A DNA stretch of 15,303 bases from M3007 sp046155725 (GCA_046155725.1 JBJXFT010000124.1:1-15303), one strand, 5' to 3'; counted from the first letter of the stretch, positions 7,401 through 14,016 are shown. Made by a program: numbers and translations. Notes: generated from the sequence alone by a model not told the origin.

Positions 7401-7641
7401 TATGTTTTCTATATATCCAAACCCGGCTGGCGAGGTCTTGAATATTGACATCGCAGCGGAAGTGCCGAGCGAGTATCGGTTGAGCATCCGCGATGCTTAC
7501 GGCCGCTTGCTGAGCGAACATGCCCTCTTTGGCGACAGCAGGATAAACATTGCGCACCTGAACACGGGCGCATACGCCGCTACTGTGACGAGCACCGACG
7601 GCAAGGTGCAAAGCATTTGGTTCTTCAAATCCAAGCCCTAA
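4459..7641 (+). CDS. T9SS-secreted M43-like zinc metalloprotease with beta-helix
   Basis: 1060 aa. Residues 1-35 include a hydrophobic Leu/Val core and look like a Sec signal peptide. Residues about 65-290 are a metzincin: HEFGHVFGLGH at 216-226 supplies the zinc ligands His216, His220, His226 and catalytic Glu217, and NNMMSYS (Met261/262) is the likely Met-turn, as in the pappalysin/cytophagalysin M43 family. Several Cys suggest disulfides. Residues about 315-740 hold repeated strand-turn units of parallel beta-helix type (AVIENAQIGIFG, NAIFRNCRKGVEYG, NNLMEDCYNGVTLQG), with Asn/Asp-rich turns. Residues about 820-970 are helical. Residues about 983-1060 are a type A T9SS sorting domain starting at FSIYPNPAGE, with the usual Tyr-Gly-Arg and LNTGAYAATV motifs. 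It is therefore probably exported, cleaved and attached to the surface or released. Its tail is almost the same as that of the next gene. Substrate unknown; the helix may bind polysaccharide or protein. Confidence 0.92.
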   Translation: MLNFFFFQRGVSSVRPLAVLVLLLCFGLQQGQGQGAPFQCFSTSGTSSADCGALSNYVPTASTPVKTVKIAFHVMQRELPYPKDNFDENIAADVAYLSDLYARINSLFSNCNVLWCNCAYQGTGYTRDSRIQFELVGTYYHRDNAGYINEDGTYANTYCIDNYGICKDEVLNVFFCQIPDGTTGYGPPSHVMIFNQYNEYLNAPGGAWGGGNLIGHEFGHVFGLGHSFCGLFSDMCQSETQDCVGDFCPNPETDCTCGNNMMSYSRINDFISPLQMAQMHKTLTLGAVSKYLKTEYTASQDLVIATPTIWDYSRVVFGNVNIKPGASLTIVCRTIMAKGARIVVERGARLIVDGATITTKGPTRTTCNGQTKTERWTGIEVWGNTAVASTPAMLEEGYPLANADPGVVTLKNGAVIENAQIGIFGQQRATPWEVQLLHFGGLISVNNAIFRNCRKGVEYGAYEPITVSSSFKACTFEQTFLGTSVANPVKTYEGVTSWQVSGMLFSDACNFKNLERGLVLGNATATVLGSTFTLNKYAVEAGMAAPTANKKTFIGGAGNNGNTFKYCDWCVSAKSYGFLIVYNNLMEDCYNGVTLQGTSIYKIEENEFRNTTINGNPAFLAGVALFQSGEAGVNSIYCNEYNTVGIGSQDPLIKEGVFVGGNNNGTYWYANKFDCWYDVRLSHLANDNDPANPYKGELPDQGGIGNPVYNEFTDYAIGDHKAEIFTPDPLSNNSESFTYYPPTTNCLSQLLPRCPIQGTCSSVCSKYKFRNIGQDQPLNPPICSFGPIDGLLQPGDCRTRGCLAQYYIQIGQLDYQIAQGGGVSAIQERKYVNSKKMALLHHLTDSLYAANNLSEVALLWAADPEQFSREALVGLRLQTKDYAGAAQLLANYPSADPEDARFKLIQTVNLNRLAAGNTFVLSAQDSTSLYAIAKSYSAQAGYAQTLLWVLHGAMFEPIIPPLPAEPEERSGEMLSKLQAASMFSIYPNPAGEVLNIDIAAEVPSEYRLSIRDAYGRLLSEHALFGDSRINIAHLNTGAYAATVTSTDGKVQSIWFFKSKP

Positions 7642-7661
7642 ATTTTCTAACCCAAGCTGTC

Positions 7662-7706
7662 AGCCCGGTAGGAATAGCATCCTATCGGGCTGGCGACTTT
7701 ATTTTT
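7662..7706 (+). terminator. Hairpin terminator after metalloprotease
   Basis: A 12-bp stem (7662-7673 with 7680-7691, one G-U pair) and 6-nt loop, followed after a few bases by TTTATTTTT. The T-run begins 6 nt after the stem, so it may be leaky. No -7 box was found for the next gene, which could depend on read-through. Confidence 0.65.
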
Positions 7707-7713
7707 ATCAGCC

Positions 7714-9219
7714 ATGCGCCGAATTCCTTTTTTGATGATTCTTTTTTTCTTAAATAGTGTCTTAAATGCACAATTCGCTTGGTTTAAAACCTATGATTTT
7801 AATATTGAAAAACAAGAACCATATAAGTTAATTGATTTTAAAACTCATTACTTTGTTTTGTTGCAGGGCGATAATCAACAGCACCCAGTTACTCAAAACG
7901 GCATCATAAAATTTGATCAGGATGGTCAAGTCATTTGGCACTCAACTGCAGTCTACCCCTTAGAGTCCTACGCAGAATTGCTCGTATATTTTCCGAGCGA
8001 TATGGTGGTAGCAAAAGATGCTTCGGTTTATTTTTTGTCCCGTTCCGGGTTTGTACCGCTAAAGGCGTTTTTGCTTAATAAGTTTGACAAAGATGGAAAT
8101 TTGCTTTGGCACAAAACTTATGCAGGAAATGATCCCGGTGTGGATACTGGAGAGGCCGGTCTTGAACTCACTAAGGATAGCCTTGGGTTGTACATAGGAG
8201 GCAGGGACGGTTACGCCCAAAAGTATGTCCTGTATCGAATCGACTCATCAGGTACCGTTATATGGAACAATACTTTTAGTGTCCCTGTGATAGGGCAAAT
8301 AGGGTATATAAATCCTATCGTCCGAATGCCGGACAATTCTCTCCGAATCGCGTACGACAACGATGTAATAACTGACTATCGTGATCGCCTCATGCGCTTG
8401 GACAGTACGGGGCATCCGACACAGTTTTTCACCAACCCACTTACGGGCAGGGTACGCGACCTGAAATTACACCCCAACGGAAATCTGGTCTATCTTTCTG
8501 AAGAAAGAAACCCGCCGATGTTCGAACACGGGGGGATGCGCCTACAAATGCTAAGCCCTGACCTGGACACGATTTGGTCTTATCTCTTCAATGACTTTGT
8601 GTTCCCCAATATCCTGACCGAGACCGCTTTCGTGCGCAATATTTCCATCCATCCCGATGGCCGAATCTTAGTGTCAGGCTCTGGTACGCCACATAGCTTG
8701 CATCTGGTATGCTTTTCGCCAACGGGGGAAATCTTGTGGGTACGCGAGATATTTGTAGATACTCCAGAGCCTTATTTCAACAAACAAAAAATAAACCATG
8801 CTATCTGGGCCTCTGATGGTGGTATCTTAATTGACGGGTATATTTATGGCGACAGTCCGGAAGGAGAATACCAGTCAAAAATATTTCTGCTGAAATTAGA
8901 CAGCGTGGGCTGTTTGGAGCCGGGCTGCGAGCAGACGATCATCACCCCAACGCTGGAGCCGCCTGGACAAATCGAGAAGCGTATGCGCTTGTGGCCAAAC
9001 CCGGCTTCTGAGGTGCTTAATGTGGATTTTACCGATGAAATAAGCGGTGAACACCAGCTGTTGATTCGAGACGTGTACGGCAGGTTGGTAAGCGAACATA
9101 CCCTACAAGGCGACGGCAGCATAAACATTGCGCATCTGAACACGGGCGCATACGCCGCCACTGTGATGGGCGCCGAAGGCGAAGCGCAAAGCATCTGGTT
9201 CTTCAAATCCAAACATTGA
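7714..9219 (+). CDS. T9SS-secreted protein with seven propeller-like repeats
   Basis: 501 aa. Residues 1-20 are a signal peptide ending Leu-Asn-Ala-Gln. Seven repeats with the theme hydrophobic-Lys/Arg-hydrophobic-Asp-x-x-Gly-x-x-hydrophobic-Trp occur near residues 64, 121, 173, 226, 277, 331 and 392, spaced 51-61 residues; the clearest are LNKFDKDGNLLW and LYRIDSSGTVIW. This suggests a seven-bladed beta-propeller. Residues about 426-501 are a T9SS type A sorting domain (LWPNPASEVLNVDF to the C-terminus) that closely copies the tail of the upstream metalloprotease. The 5' part is strikingly AT-rich (28 G/C in the 120 bases 7741-7860), whereas the tail is GC-rich (36 of 60 in 9121-9180), as if the body and tail had different origins. 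No enzymatic motif is visible. It is probably exported and surface-attached; it may act with, or simply share the export route of, the protease. Confidence 0.9.
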   Translation: MRRIPFLMILFFLNSVLNAQFAWFKTYDFNIEKQEPYKLIDFKTHYFVLLQGDNQQHPVTQNGIIKFDQDGQVIWHSTAVYPLESYAELLVYFPSDMVVAKDASVYFLSRSGFVPLKAFLLNKFDKDGNLLWHKTYAGNDPGVDTGEAGLELTKDSLGLYIGGRDGYAQKYVLYRIDSSGTVIWNNTFSVPVIGQIGYINPIVRMPDNSLRIAYDNDVITDYRDRLMRLDSTGHPTQFFTNPLTGRVRDLKLHPNGNLVYLSEERNPPMFEHGGMRLQMLSPDLDTIWSYLFNDFVFPNILTETAFVRNISIHPDGRILVSGSGTPHSLHLVCFSPTGEILWVREIFVDTPEPYFNKQKINHAIWASDGGILIDGYIYGDSPEGEYQSKIFLLKLDSVGCLEPGCEQTIITPTLEPPGQIEKRMRLWPNPASEVLNVDFTDEISGEHQLLIRDVYGRLVSEHTLQGDGSINIAHLNTGAYAATVMGAEGEAQSIWFFKSKH

Positions 9220-9280
9220 TTTTCACTAAAAATAGGCGACTTCGAGTCCCCGTTAATATTGATTCGAGTTTTACTTTTCA

Positions 9281-9316
9281 AGAGAGACCTTGCTGTGCTT
9301 GCGGCAAGGTCTCTCT
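9281..9316 (+). terminator. Hairpin after propeller-like gene
   Basis: A perfect 13-bp stem, AGAGAGACCTTGC (9281-9293) with GCAAGGTCTCTCT (9304-9316), 10-nt loop, followed by ACTTTTGCC. The weak T-run makes termination plausible but not certain. Its right arm abuts the -7 box of the next gene, so it could also influence that promoter. Confidence 0.6.
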
Positions 9317-9323
9317 ACTTTTG
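9316..9323 (+). promoter_or_regulatory. Putative -7 box TACTTTTG
   Basis: TACTTTTG matches TAnnTTTG and is 20 nt before the ATG at 9344. It rules out the longer frame that would start at a TTG near 9290. The hairpin arm at 9304-9316 overlaps its first base. Confidence 0.55.
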
Positions 9324-9343
9324 CCCAACCAATTTTCAATGCC

Positions 9344-10159
9344 ATGCGCCACCTTGCCCGCTCGATTTTCCTGTTTTTCCTCTGCAATGCCCTCCACGCC
9401 CAAGTGTTCATGCGCCCTTTTGAGAACGCGGCGGCGATGGGCATGGGCGGGGCTACCGTTGCCGTCCCAAGCCTTTCCACAGGGCTTGCCAACGAAGCCC
9501 AACTCGGCCTCGGCGAGCGGCTCGGCTTTTGGGCCGGCTCGGCTGTGCCCTACGGGATAACGGGCTGGCAAACGGCGCATTTTCAGGCGGTGGCGGGCAT
9601 CGGGAAATTCGGCGGCGCGGGCTTGGGCATCGAACATTCGGCTACGGATGTGTACACGGAACAGCGTTTCCGATTGGCTTATGGGCGGCGTTTGACGGAG
9701 GCGTTCTACTTCGGCGGCTCGGCAGATGTGCTGCGGGCTTCGGCGCAAGAGTATGGATCGGCTACTTCCGCTACGTTCAGCCTGAGCCTGCTCGCGCGGG
9801 CTTTGCCCAAAGTTTGGATAGGCGCAAAAATCCAAAACCCGTTCCAGCAAAAAATCGGCGAAGACTTGGTGCCCACGGTGCTGCGCATCGGCGCGTCTTG
9901 GAAACCTTCCGACATTCTTTTGATGACTTTTGAAACTGAAAAAGACCTCGAACGCTCGGCCATGATAAAAGCCGGGCTGGAATATCGCCCCACTTCGGTA
10001 CTGGTGATTCGCGCGGGCTTGCGCAGCAACAATGTGGCGCGGCTCGGCTTTGGCGCGGGGCTGCGCTTGAAAAACAATATCGCCATTGACCTCGCTTCCG
10101 AGTGGCACCCGAGCCTTGGCCTCACGCCTTCGGCGATGGTTTCTTGGAGGAAAAAATGA
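9344..10159 (+). CDS. Outer-membrane beta-barrel protein (PorV/FadL-like)
   Basis: 271 aa from the ATG at 9344; the longer frame from TTG at 9290 runs through a hairpin and a promoter box and is rejected. Residues 1-20 are a signal peptide (basic start, Phe/Leu core, Leu-His-Ala-Gln end). The mature N-terminus (FENAAAMGMGGATVAVPS) with its Met-Gly-Met-Gly-Gly-Ala element resembles the start of PorV, PorQ and FadL-like Bacteroidota outer-membrane proteins. The rest is made of amphipathic strands with many Gly and aromatic residues (FGGAGLGIEHS, FRLAYGRRL, FYFGGSADVL, LVIRAGLRSN, LGFGAGLRL), consistent with a 12- to 14-strand barrel. A T9SS link is possible but the sequence does not prove it. 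It ends in Trp-Arg-Lys-Lys rather than a terminal Phe. The minus-strand frame of 324 codons across it is a shadow. Confidence 0.82.
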   Translation: MRHLARSIFLFFLCNALHAQVFMRPFENAAAMGMGGATVAVPSLSTGLANEAQLGLGERLGFWAGSAVPYGITGWQTAHFQAVAGIGKFGGAGLGIEHSATDVYTEQRFRLAYGRRLTEAFYFGGSADVLRASAQEYGSATSATFSLSLLARALPKVWIGAKIQNPFQQKIGEDLVPTVLRIGASWKPSDILLMTFETEKDLERSAMIKAGLEYRPTSVLVIRAGLRSNNVARLGFGAGLRLKNNIAIDLASEWHPSLGLTPSAMVSWRKK

Positions 10160-10208
10160 CCGTTTCAAGTCAGCAAGTTCAAAGTTCCAAGAGCATTCCG
10201 CTTGGCTC

Positions 10209-10242
10209 AGACTTTCCAAGTTTTTAAAAACTTGGAAAGTCT
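10209..10242. repeat. 34-bp perfect palindrome
   Basis: AGACTTTCCAAGTTTTT is followed directly by its exact reverse complement, with no loop, 17 bp per arm. The flanking bases do not pair. It lies in the 125-nt gap before rfbC. Two copies of GTTCATAGTTC (10247-10257, 10268-10278) follow. It resembles dispersed intergenic palindromes of Bacteroidota and could end transcription from the barrel gene or block it by cruciform formation. Confidence 0.85.
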
Positions 10243-10284
10243 CGTTGTTCATAGTTCATACATCATCGTTCATAGTTCTCAAAA

Positions 10285-10827
10285 ATGCCTTTTTCCACAA
10301 CTCCCATTCCCGACCTGCTTGTGTTCGAGCCTGCGGTTTTCCGCGACGAGCGGGGCTATTTTTTTGAAAGTTACAACCAGCAGGTTTGGGCGGAAGCGGG
10401 CGTACACACGGTATTCGTGCAAGACAATCAATCCCGTTCCACGCGCGGCGTGCTGCGCGGTCTGCATTATCAAGTTGGGGAAATGGCGCAAGCCAAACTC
10501 GTGCGCGTCACAGAGGGCGAAGTGCTGGATGTGGCCGTGGACCTTCGGGGAGATTCCCACACTTTCGGCCAATGGTACAGCATCCGACTGAGCGCGGAGA
10601 ACAAGCGGCAACTCTTTGTGCCGCGCGGTTTTGCCCACGGCTATCTGGTGCTGAGCGACACGGCAGAATTCTCCTACAAGTGTGATAATTTCTATTCAAA
10701 AGCCCACGAAGGTGGGGTTCGTTTTGACGATACTGCGCTGGGGATTGACTGGGAGTTTGATTTGGGGGAGGTGCTTGTTTCTGAGAAGGATTTGGCGTTG
10801 CCGGGGATGGCAGGGCGGCGGCAGTGA
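10285..10827 (+). CDS. rfbC: dTDP-4-dehydrorhamnose 3,5-epimerase
   Basis: 180 aa, the normal length for RmlC. It is the cupin-fold enzyme that epimerises dTDP-4-keto-6-deoxyglucose at C3 and C5 in dTDP-L-rhamnose synthesis, in the cytoplasm. Visible family motifs: FRDERGYFFESY near residues 19-30; FVQDNQSRSTRGVLRGLHYQ near 44-63, with the catalytic base His61; Lys71; VAVDLRGDSHTFGQW (84-97); FVPRGFAHGY (111-120); and FSYKCDNFYS, with the probable acid Tyr131. Asp169 matches the Asp that pairs with the catalytic His. The ATG at 10285 gives a complete N-terminus. No rmlA, rmlB or rmlD is present in the window, so the pathway partners must be elsewhere. No promoter box was found; the upstream palindrome separates it from the barrel gene. 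Confidence 0.96.
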   Translation: MPFSTTPIPDLLVFEPAVFRDERGYFFESYNQQVWAEAGVHTVFVQDNQSRSTRGVLRGLHYQVGEMAQAKLVRVTEGEVLDVAVDLRGDSHTFGQWYSIRLSAENKRQLFVPRGFAHGYLVLSDTAEFSYKCDNFYSKAHEGGVRFDDTALGIDWEFDLGEVLVSEKDLALPGMAGRRQ

Positions 10828-10833
10828 TACCCA

Positions 10834-10854
10834 TTTTTTGGGCTAGCCCAAAAA
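10834..10854. terminator. Palindromic, possibly bidirectional terminator
   Basis: TTTTTGGGCTAGCCCAAAAA at 10835-10854 is a perfect 20-bp palindrome 7 nt after the rfbC stop. On both strands a GGGCTAGCCC core is flanked by T and A runs. The GC stem is short, so efficiency is uncertain. Confidence 0.5.
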
Positions 10855-10901
10855 CAAGTGCCACCTTGCAAGGAGGGGCGACTGGTGCTCTGTCACGCCC
10901 C

Positions 10902-10909
10902 CACCTTTG
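10902..10909 (+). promoter_or_regulatory. Near-consensus -7 box CACCTTTG
   Basis: CACCTTTG differs from TAnnTTTG only in the first base. It stands 20 nt before the ATG at 10930, the same distance as for two other genes in this window. Probable promoter of the hydrolase/barrel gene pair. Confidence 0.4.
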
Positions 10910-10929
10910 CCTCAAAATTATCCTTTCAC

Positions 10930-11931
10930 ATGAAACTTCACATTTTTTCCATCGGACTGGCTCTCATGCTGGGGCACATGGCCAGTTCCTGCCAAAAAGG
11001 CGAATTGAATCCTAAAACCCCCGGCAACTTGGTGCCACTCACGGTTGACCAAGACCCCTCGCTGCCAAGCATTGCAGTGAACGGCACACAACTGCACGCC
11101 GAGGCCTTCGGCCATCCTGATAGCGCGCTGCTAGTCGTCATACACGGCGGCCCTGGCTCGGATTACCGCTATTTGCTGAACTGTAAGGAGTTTGCCGACG
11201 ACGGCTTTCGGGTCGTGTTTTATGACCAACGCGGGTCGGGCTTGTCCAAGCGACATCCCAAAGATTCATACAGCATTCAAATTATGCTGGGCGATTTGGG
11301 AGGGGTCATCGAACATTACCGAACAAGCCCTCAGCAAAAGGTTATCCTGCTCGGGCACTCTTGGGGAGGGATGTTGGCGACGGCTTTCATCAATGCCTAT
11401 CCGGCCAGTATTGACGGTGCAATCCTCGGCGAACCTGGCGGCTTCACATATACCCAGATGACGGATTACCTGAGCCGTTCGCAGAACTATGGCCTTTTCA
11501 GCGAAGCTCTAAACGATGCCGTTTACTTCGATCAATTCATTTCCGGCAGGGGCGATGAGCACGAGGTTTTGGATTACAAGTTTGGGCTCTGGGCCTCAGC
11601 CGAAGAAGCCGAAGACAACCCCATTGGCAACGAGGGGCCGTTGCAATCCTGGCGATCAGGAGCAGTCGTCAATGACGCTTTGTTTTCCATCGGGACCGAA
11701 CAGGGCTTTGACTGGACGACTCATTTGCAGGAGTACACCACAAAAGTCTTTTTCACTTACAGCGAAAACAACACGGCTTATGGTGAAGAACACGCCAAAA
11801 AAGTATCCGCTGCCTACCCGAATGTCCAACTTTTCCGCACCGACGAGGCTGGGCACGATATGCTGTCGTTCCCACGTGGCTGGCAGAATTTCCACCCGGT
11901 CGCACTCACCTATCTGAACTCGTTAAAATAA
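10930..11931 (+). CDS. Lipoprotein alpha/beta hydrolase (proline iminopeptidase-like)
   Basis: 333 aa from the ATG at 10930; an upstream in-frame start at 10858 would add 24 non-hydrophobic residues and overlap the promoter-like box. The first 21 residues look like a lipoprotein signal ending Met-Ala-Ser-Ser-Cys (Cys21), although the lipobox is not ideal. The hydrolase core has HGGPGSD (72-78, oxyanion hole), VVFYDQRGSGLS (95-106), and the nucleophile elbow GHSWGG with Ser144. These three motifs together are typical of the proline iminopeptidase/S33 group. His309 in Ala-Gly-His-Asp is the likely catalytic His. The catalytic acid is unclear: the position usually holding Gly-x-x-Asp reads TYSENNTAY (Glu279 is a candidate). 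Likely periplasmic or outer-membrane-anchored; substrate unknown. The next gene starts 7 nt after the stop, so the two are probably one operon. Confidence 0.9.
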   Translation: MKLHIFSIGLALMLGHMASSCQKGELNPKTPGNLVPLTVDQDPSLPSIAVNGTQLHAEAFGHPDSALLVVIHGGPGSDYRYLLNCKEFADDGFRVVFYDQRGSGLSKRHPKDSYSIQIMLGDLGGVIEHYRTSPQQKVILLGHSWGGMLATAFINAYPASIDGAILGEPGGFTYTQMTDYLSRSQNYGLFSEALNDAVYFDQFISGRGDEHEVLDYKFGLWASAEEAEDNPIGNEGPLQSWRSGAVVNDALFSIGTEQGFDWTTHLQEYTTKVFFTYSENNTAYGEEHAKKVSAAYPNVQLFRTDEAGHDMLSFPRGWQNFHPVALTYLNSLK

Positions 11932-11938
11932 CTTCTCC

Positions 11939-12601
11939 ATGAAAAACAACATCATCCTCACCCTTGCCTTCCTTGGCATGGCAGTTTCCGCCTGCACGCA
12001 AAACATCAACTGGCAGGCCTTCAAACCCGAACAAAAACACATCGCCCACTTCCAAACCGGCTGGGATTACGGCCTGACTTTTGGCTTAGGCTATGGGCTC
12101 AAATTCAACACCAAAATGCCCGTTTTGGCGAACATCGAATACAGCGCCCCCGTTGGGGGAAAGCCGCTCGACGATTTCAAAGTCAGGATGGGTGGGCAAA
12201 TCGAATTGCTCCGGTGGAGCGGCCTTTCTCTCACCGCCAAGGCCTACTGCCCATTTCGCCGATTTGAAAACAACCAGGTCAGGCTGCTCAATTTCGGCGG
12301 CGAGGTTTCCGGGGTTGTAGGTTTTTACAGACGGCGGTGGTTTCTGGCGGGCGAGTTTGGCTTCGACAAAGCCATCGTCACACACATCCGGCATAGCCGC
12401 AGCGCGCAGGAAAATTATCCCGGCATCCAAGATGGCTGGTATCTGCCGACGGGCGGCAACTATTTCTACGGCTTGCAGACAGGTTTTTCTTTCCGCGCAA
12501 ACGAGCTCTCGCTCAAGGCAGGGAAATTGGCCACCCAAGGCTGGGACACGGCTCCGTTCATCCCTTTATTTGCCCAATTGACTTACCAGAGGCGGTTTTG
12601 A
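11939..12601 (+). CDS. Small exported beta-barrel-like protein
   Basis: 220 aa. The first 19 residues are a signal peptide, Met-Lys-Asn-Asn then a hydrophobic core and Val-Ser-Ala-Cys; Cys19 could make it a lipoprotein, or cleavage may occur nearby by signal peptidase I. The mature part shows alternating amphipathic strands with Gly and aromatic residues (HFQTGWDYGLTFGLGYGLKF, VLANIEYSAPVG, WFLAGEFGFDKA, FYGLQTGFSF) and ends in LFAQLTYQRRF. A terminal Phe after an alternating strand is typical of outer-membrane barrels. I do not recognise a named family. The 7-nt spacing from the hydrolase gene suggests co-transcription and perhaps a joint envelope function. Confidence 0.82.
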   Translation: MKNNIILTLAFLGMAVSACTQNINWQAFKPEQKHIAHFQTGWDYGLTFGLGYGLKFNTKMPVLANIEYSAPVGGKPLDDFKVRMGGQIELLRWSGLSLTAKAYCPFRRFENNQVRLLNFGGEVSGVVGFYRRRWFLAGEFGFDKAIVTHIRHSRSAQENYPGIQDGWYLPTGGNYFYGLQTGFSFRANELSLKAGKLATQGWDTAPFIPLFAQLTYQRRF

Positions 12602-12818
12602 GCGATGAAGCGATGGAGCGATGGAGCGATGAGTGTTGCACTTAGCGCTCATTGCTTCATCACCCCATTGCTGCATCACCTACCACTCAAAAGATGGTTC
12701 TTCGTGACTTCTACTGGGTAACCGCAAATCACATCTATCATCTTGTAACCCCTTGTTTCAACGAGGGGCATTTGCCAACCCACTTATCACATCTATCTTC
12801 TTTACCGAACATCCGCAT
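12602..12818. other. Convergent intergenic region with simple repeats
   Basis: The gap between the plus-strand barrel gene and the minus-strand AraC gene has no gene. It starts with four tandem units GCGATGRA/G (about 12602-12633). Next comes an imperfect hairpin in which GAGCGATGAGTG pairs with CACTTAGCGCTC (two mismatches, 3-nt loop). Inverted pieces of the same units follow (CATTGCTTCATCACC). ATCACATCTATC appears twice (12728-12739 and 12786-12797). No T-run follows the hairpin, so it is not a clear terminator. Confidence 0.6.
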
Positions 12819-14006
12819 CTATGTGCCACAGATTTGATTATGTGATGCTTTTGAAAAGTCCAAAAGATATTCCGAAGGAGACTGCCCTTTGGCTTTTTTG
12901 AAATAGCGGTTGAATGCTGTTTTCGAGTTGAAACCGCATTCCAGCGCAAGTGCAAACAGCGTGAAGCGGCGGTTTTGCGGGTCGGCTGCCATTGTCAAAA
13001 ATGCTTCGACGCGCATCGAATTGACGTAATCGTAGAAGTTCTTGCCCTCGTTTTCATTGATAATCTGCGACAAATAGTTGGGGTGCGCGCCTAAGCGTTC
13101 GGCCAACCCGGTGAGCGACAGTTCGCTTTCTCGGTAGAGTTGCTGAGCAGCCATGATCTCGAACAGCTGCTGGTGCAGTTTTTCCGCTGCTTCTGGGGTC
13201 AAGCCTGACTTTTCGTACTTTTTCTTGTCAAGTGGAAGTTCGGATGGTTTTTCCGAAGCATCCGCCACAGCAGCTGGTTCAAGTATTGCAGTTGGGAACA
13301 AGGAATCGGGCGAGCCATAGTTGGCTTGTGCAATTTGCAGGGCGGGCGGGCTGCTGAAAACCCCCACCTGCCGGATGCCGAAATATCCGATGTACAGCAC
13401 CAGCAATACCGCCGCCCCAAAAACAATGGGGTCATTGCCCGTCAGCACAATTAACCAAATGGCCGCCAGACCATAAATCAAGTTTTGCAACCACTGCAGG
13501 TTGATTTTTTCCTGATTGGAAAACAGGTCGGCGATGACCCGGCGGTGTTTTTGGAGCATCCTGTGCGCCAAAAAAATGTAGATCAAACCTGAAGAATTGA
13601 TGGCGATGTTCACGAGCAACATGAAGCCTTCGTAACCCGCCCCCTTGTTTTCGAAAACCCAAATTTTTTGCTCGGCGGGCAGCATGACAAATGGAATGAG
13701 GTACAGGAAACAACCAAGAAATGGGAGGAAATGTACCCACCAACGCCTCGGCATCTCCCCCCGGCAAAGGGCGGCGGTGTACAGAAAGAGCAGCGGCGGA
13801 TGCACCAACGGCATGGGGATCGTTAGGCCAAGCAGGAAAGGGAAATCGTAAATTTTCTGGGACAGGTACAGGTAGAAAACCAGCAGATGGCAGCCTATCC
13901 AGAACATCCAGAACGCCAAAAGGCGGTCGGCGGAGGTTTTGTCCTTTTTGCCCAGCAACAGCAGGCAGAGGAAAAAAGAAAGGATGATTCCGATGAGGTA
14001 AAACAT
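12819..14006 (-). CDS. Membrane-anchored AraC-family transcriptional regulator
   Basis: 395 aa from the ATG at 14006. A longer frame from a GTG at 14042 contains the TACTTTTG promoter box and is rejected. Residues 1 to about 210 contain about seven hydrophobic helices (first FYLIGIILSFFLCLLLLG; last around VFGAAVLLVLYIGYFGI), giving a membrane sensor domain. A polar linker with charged Lys/Glu residues follows (about 215-275). Residues about 290-385 are an AraC-type double HTH: SLTGLAERLGAHPNYLSQIINENEGKNF, the first HTH, then FALALECGFNSKTAFNRYFKKAKGQSPSEYL, the classic second HTH ending. This architecture is common in Bacteroidota. It probably senses an envelope or membrane signal and acts directly on DNA while membrane-bound (inference). 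Nearby targets might include the toxin-like pair behind it or the convergent operon; nothing in the sequence decides this. Confidence 0.92.
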   Translation of the reverse strand: MFYLIGIILSFFLCLLLLGKKDKTSADRLLAFWMFWIGCHLLVFYLYLSQKIYDFPFLLGLTIPMPLVHPPLLFLYTAALCRGEMPRRWWVHFLPFLGCFLYLIPFVMLPAEQKIWVFENKGAGYEGFMLLVNIAINSSGLIYIFLAHRMLQKHRRVIADLFSNQEKINLQWLQNLIYGLAAIWLIVLTGNDPIVFGAAVLLVLYIGYFGIRQVGVFSSPPALQIAQANYGSPDSLFPTAILEPAAVADASEKPSELPLDKKKYEKSGLTPEAAEKLHQQLFEIMAAQQLYRESELSLTGLAERLGAHPNYLSQIINENEGKNFYDYVNSMRVEAFLTMAADPQNRRFTLFALALECGFNSKTAFNRYFKKAKGQSPSEYLLDFSKASHNQICGT

Positions 14007-14016
14007 GTTTGCCGAG

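Noticed and set aside
9278..10252. 324-codon minus-strand open frame
   Set aside because: It is antisense to the outer-membrane barrel gene, crosses a hairpin and a palindrome, and its Arg/Pro/Ala-rich translation is typical of a GC-rich shadow frame.
12602..12633. GCGATGGA tandem units as an origin-type iteron array
   Set aside because: Only four 8-base units, no DnaA-box cluster, no replication gene nearby, and the same units recur inverted just downstream as simple sequence.
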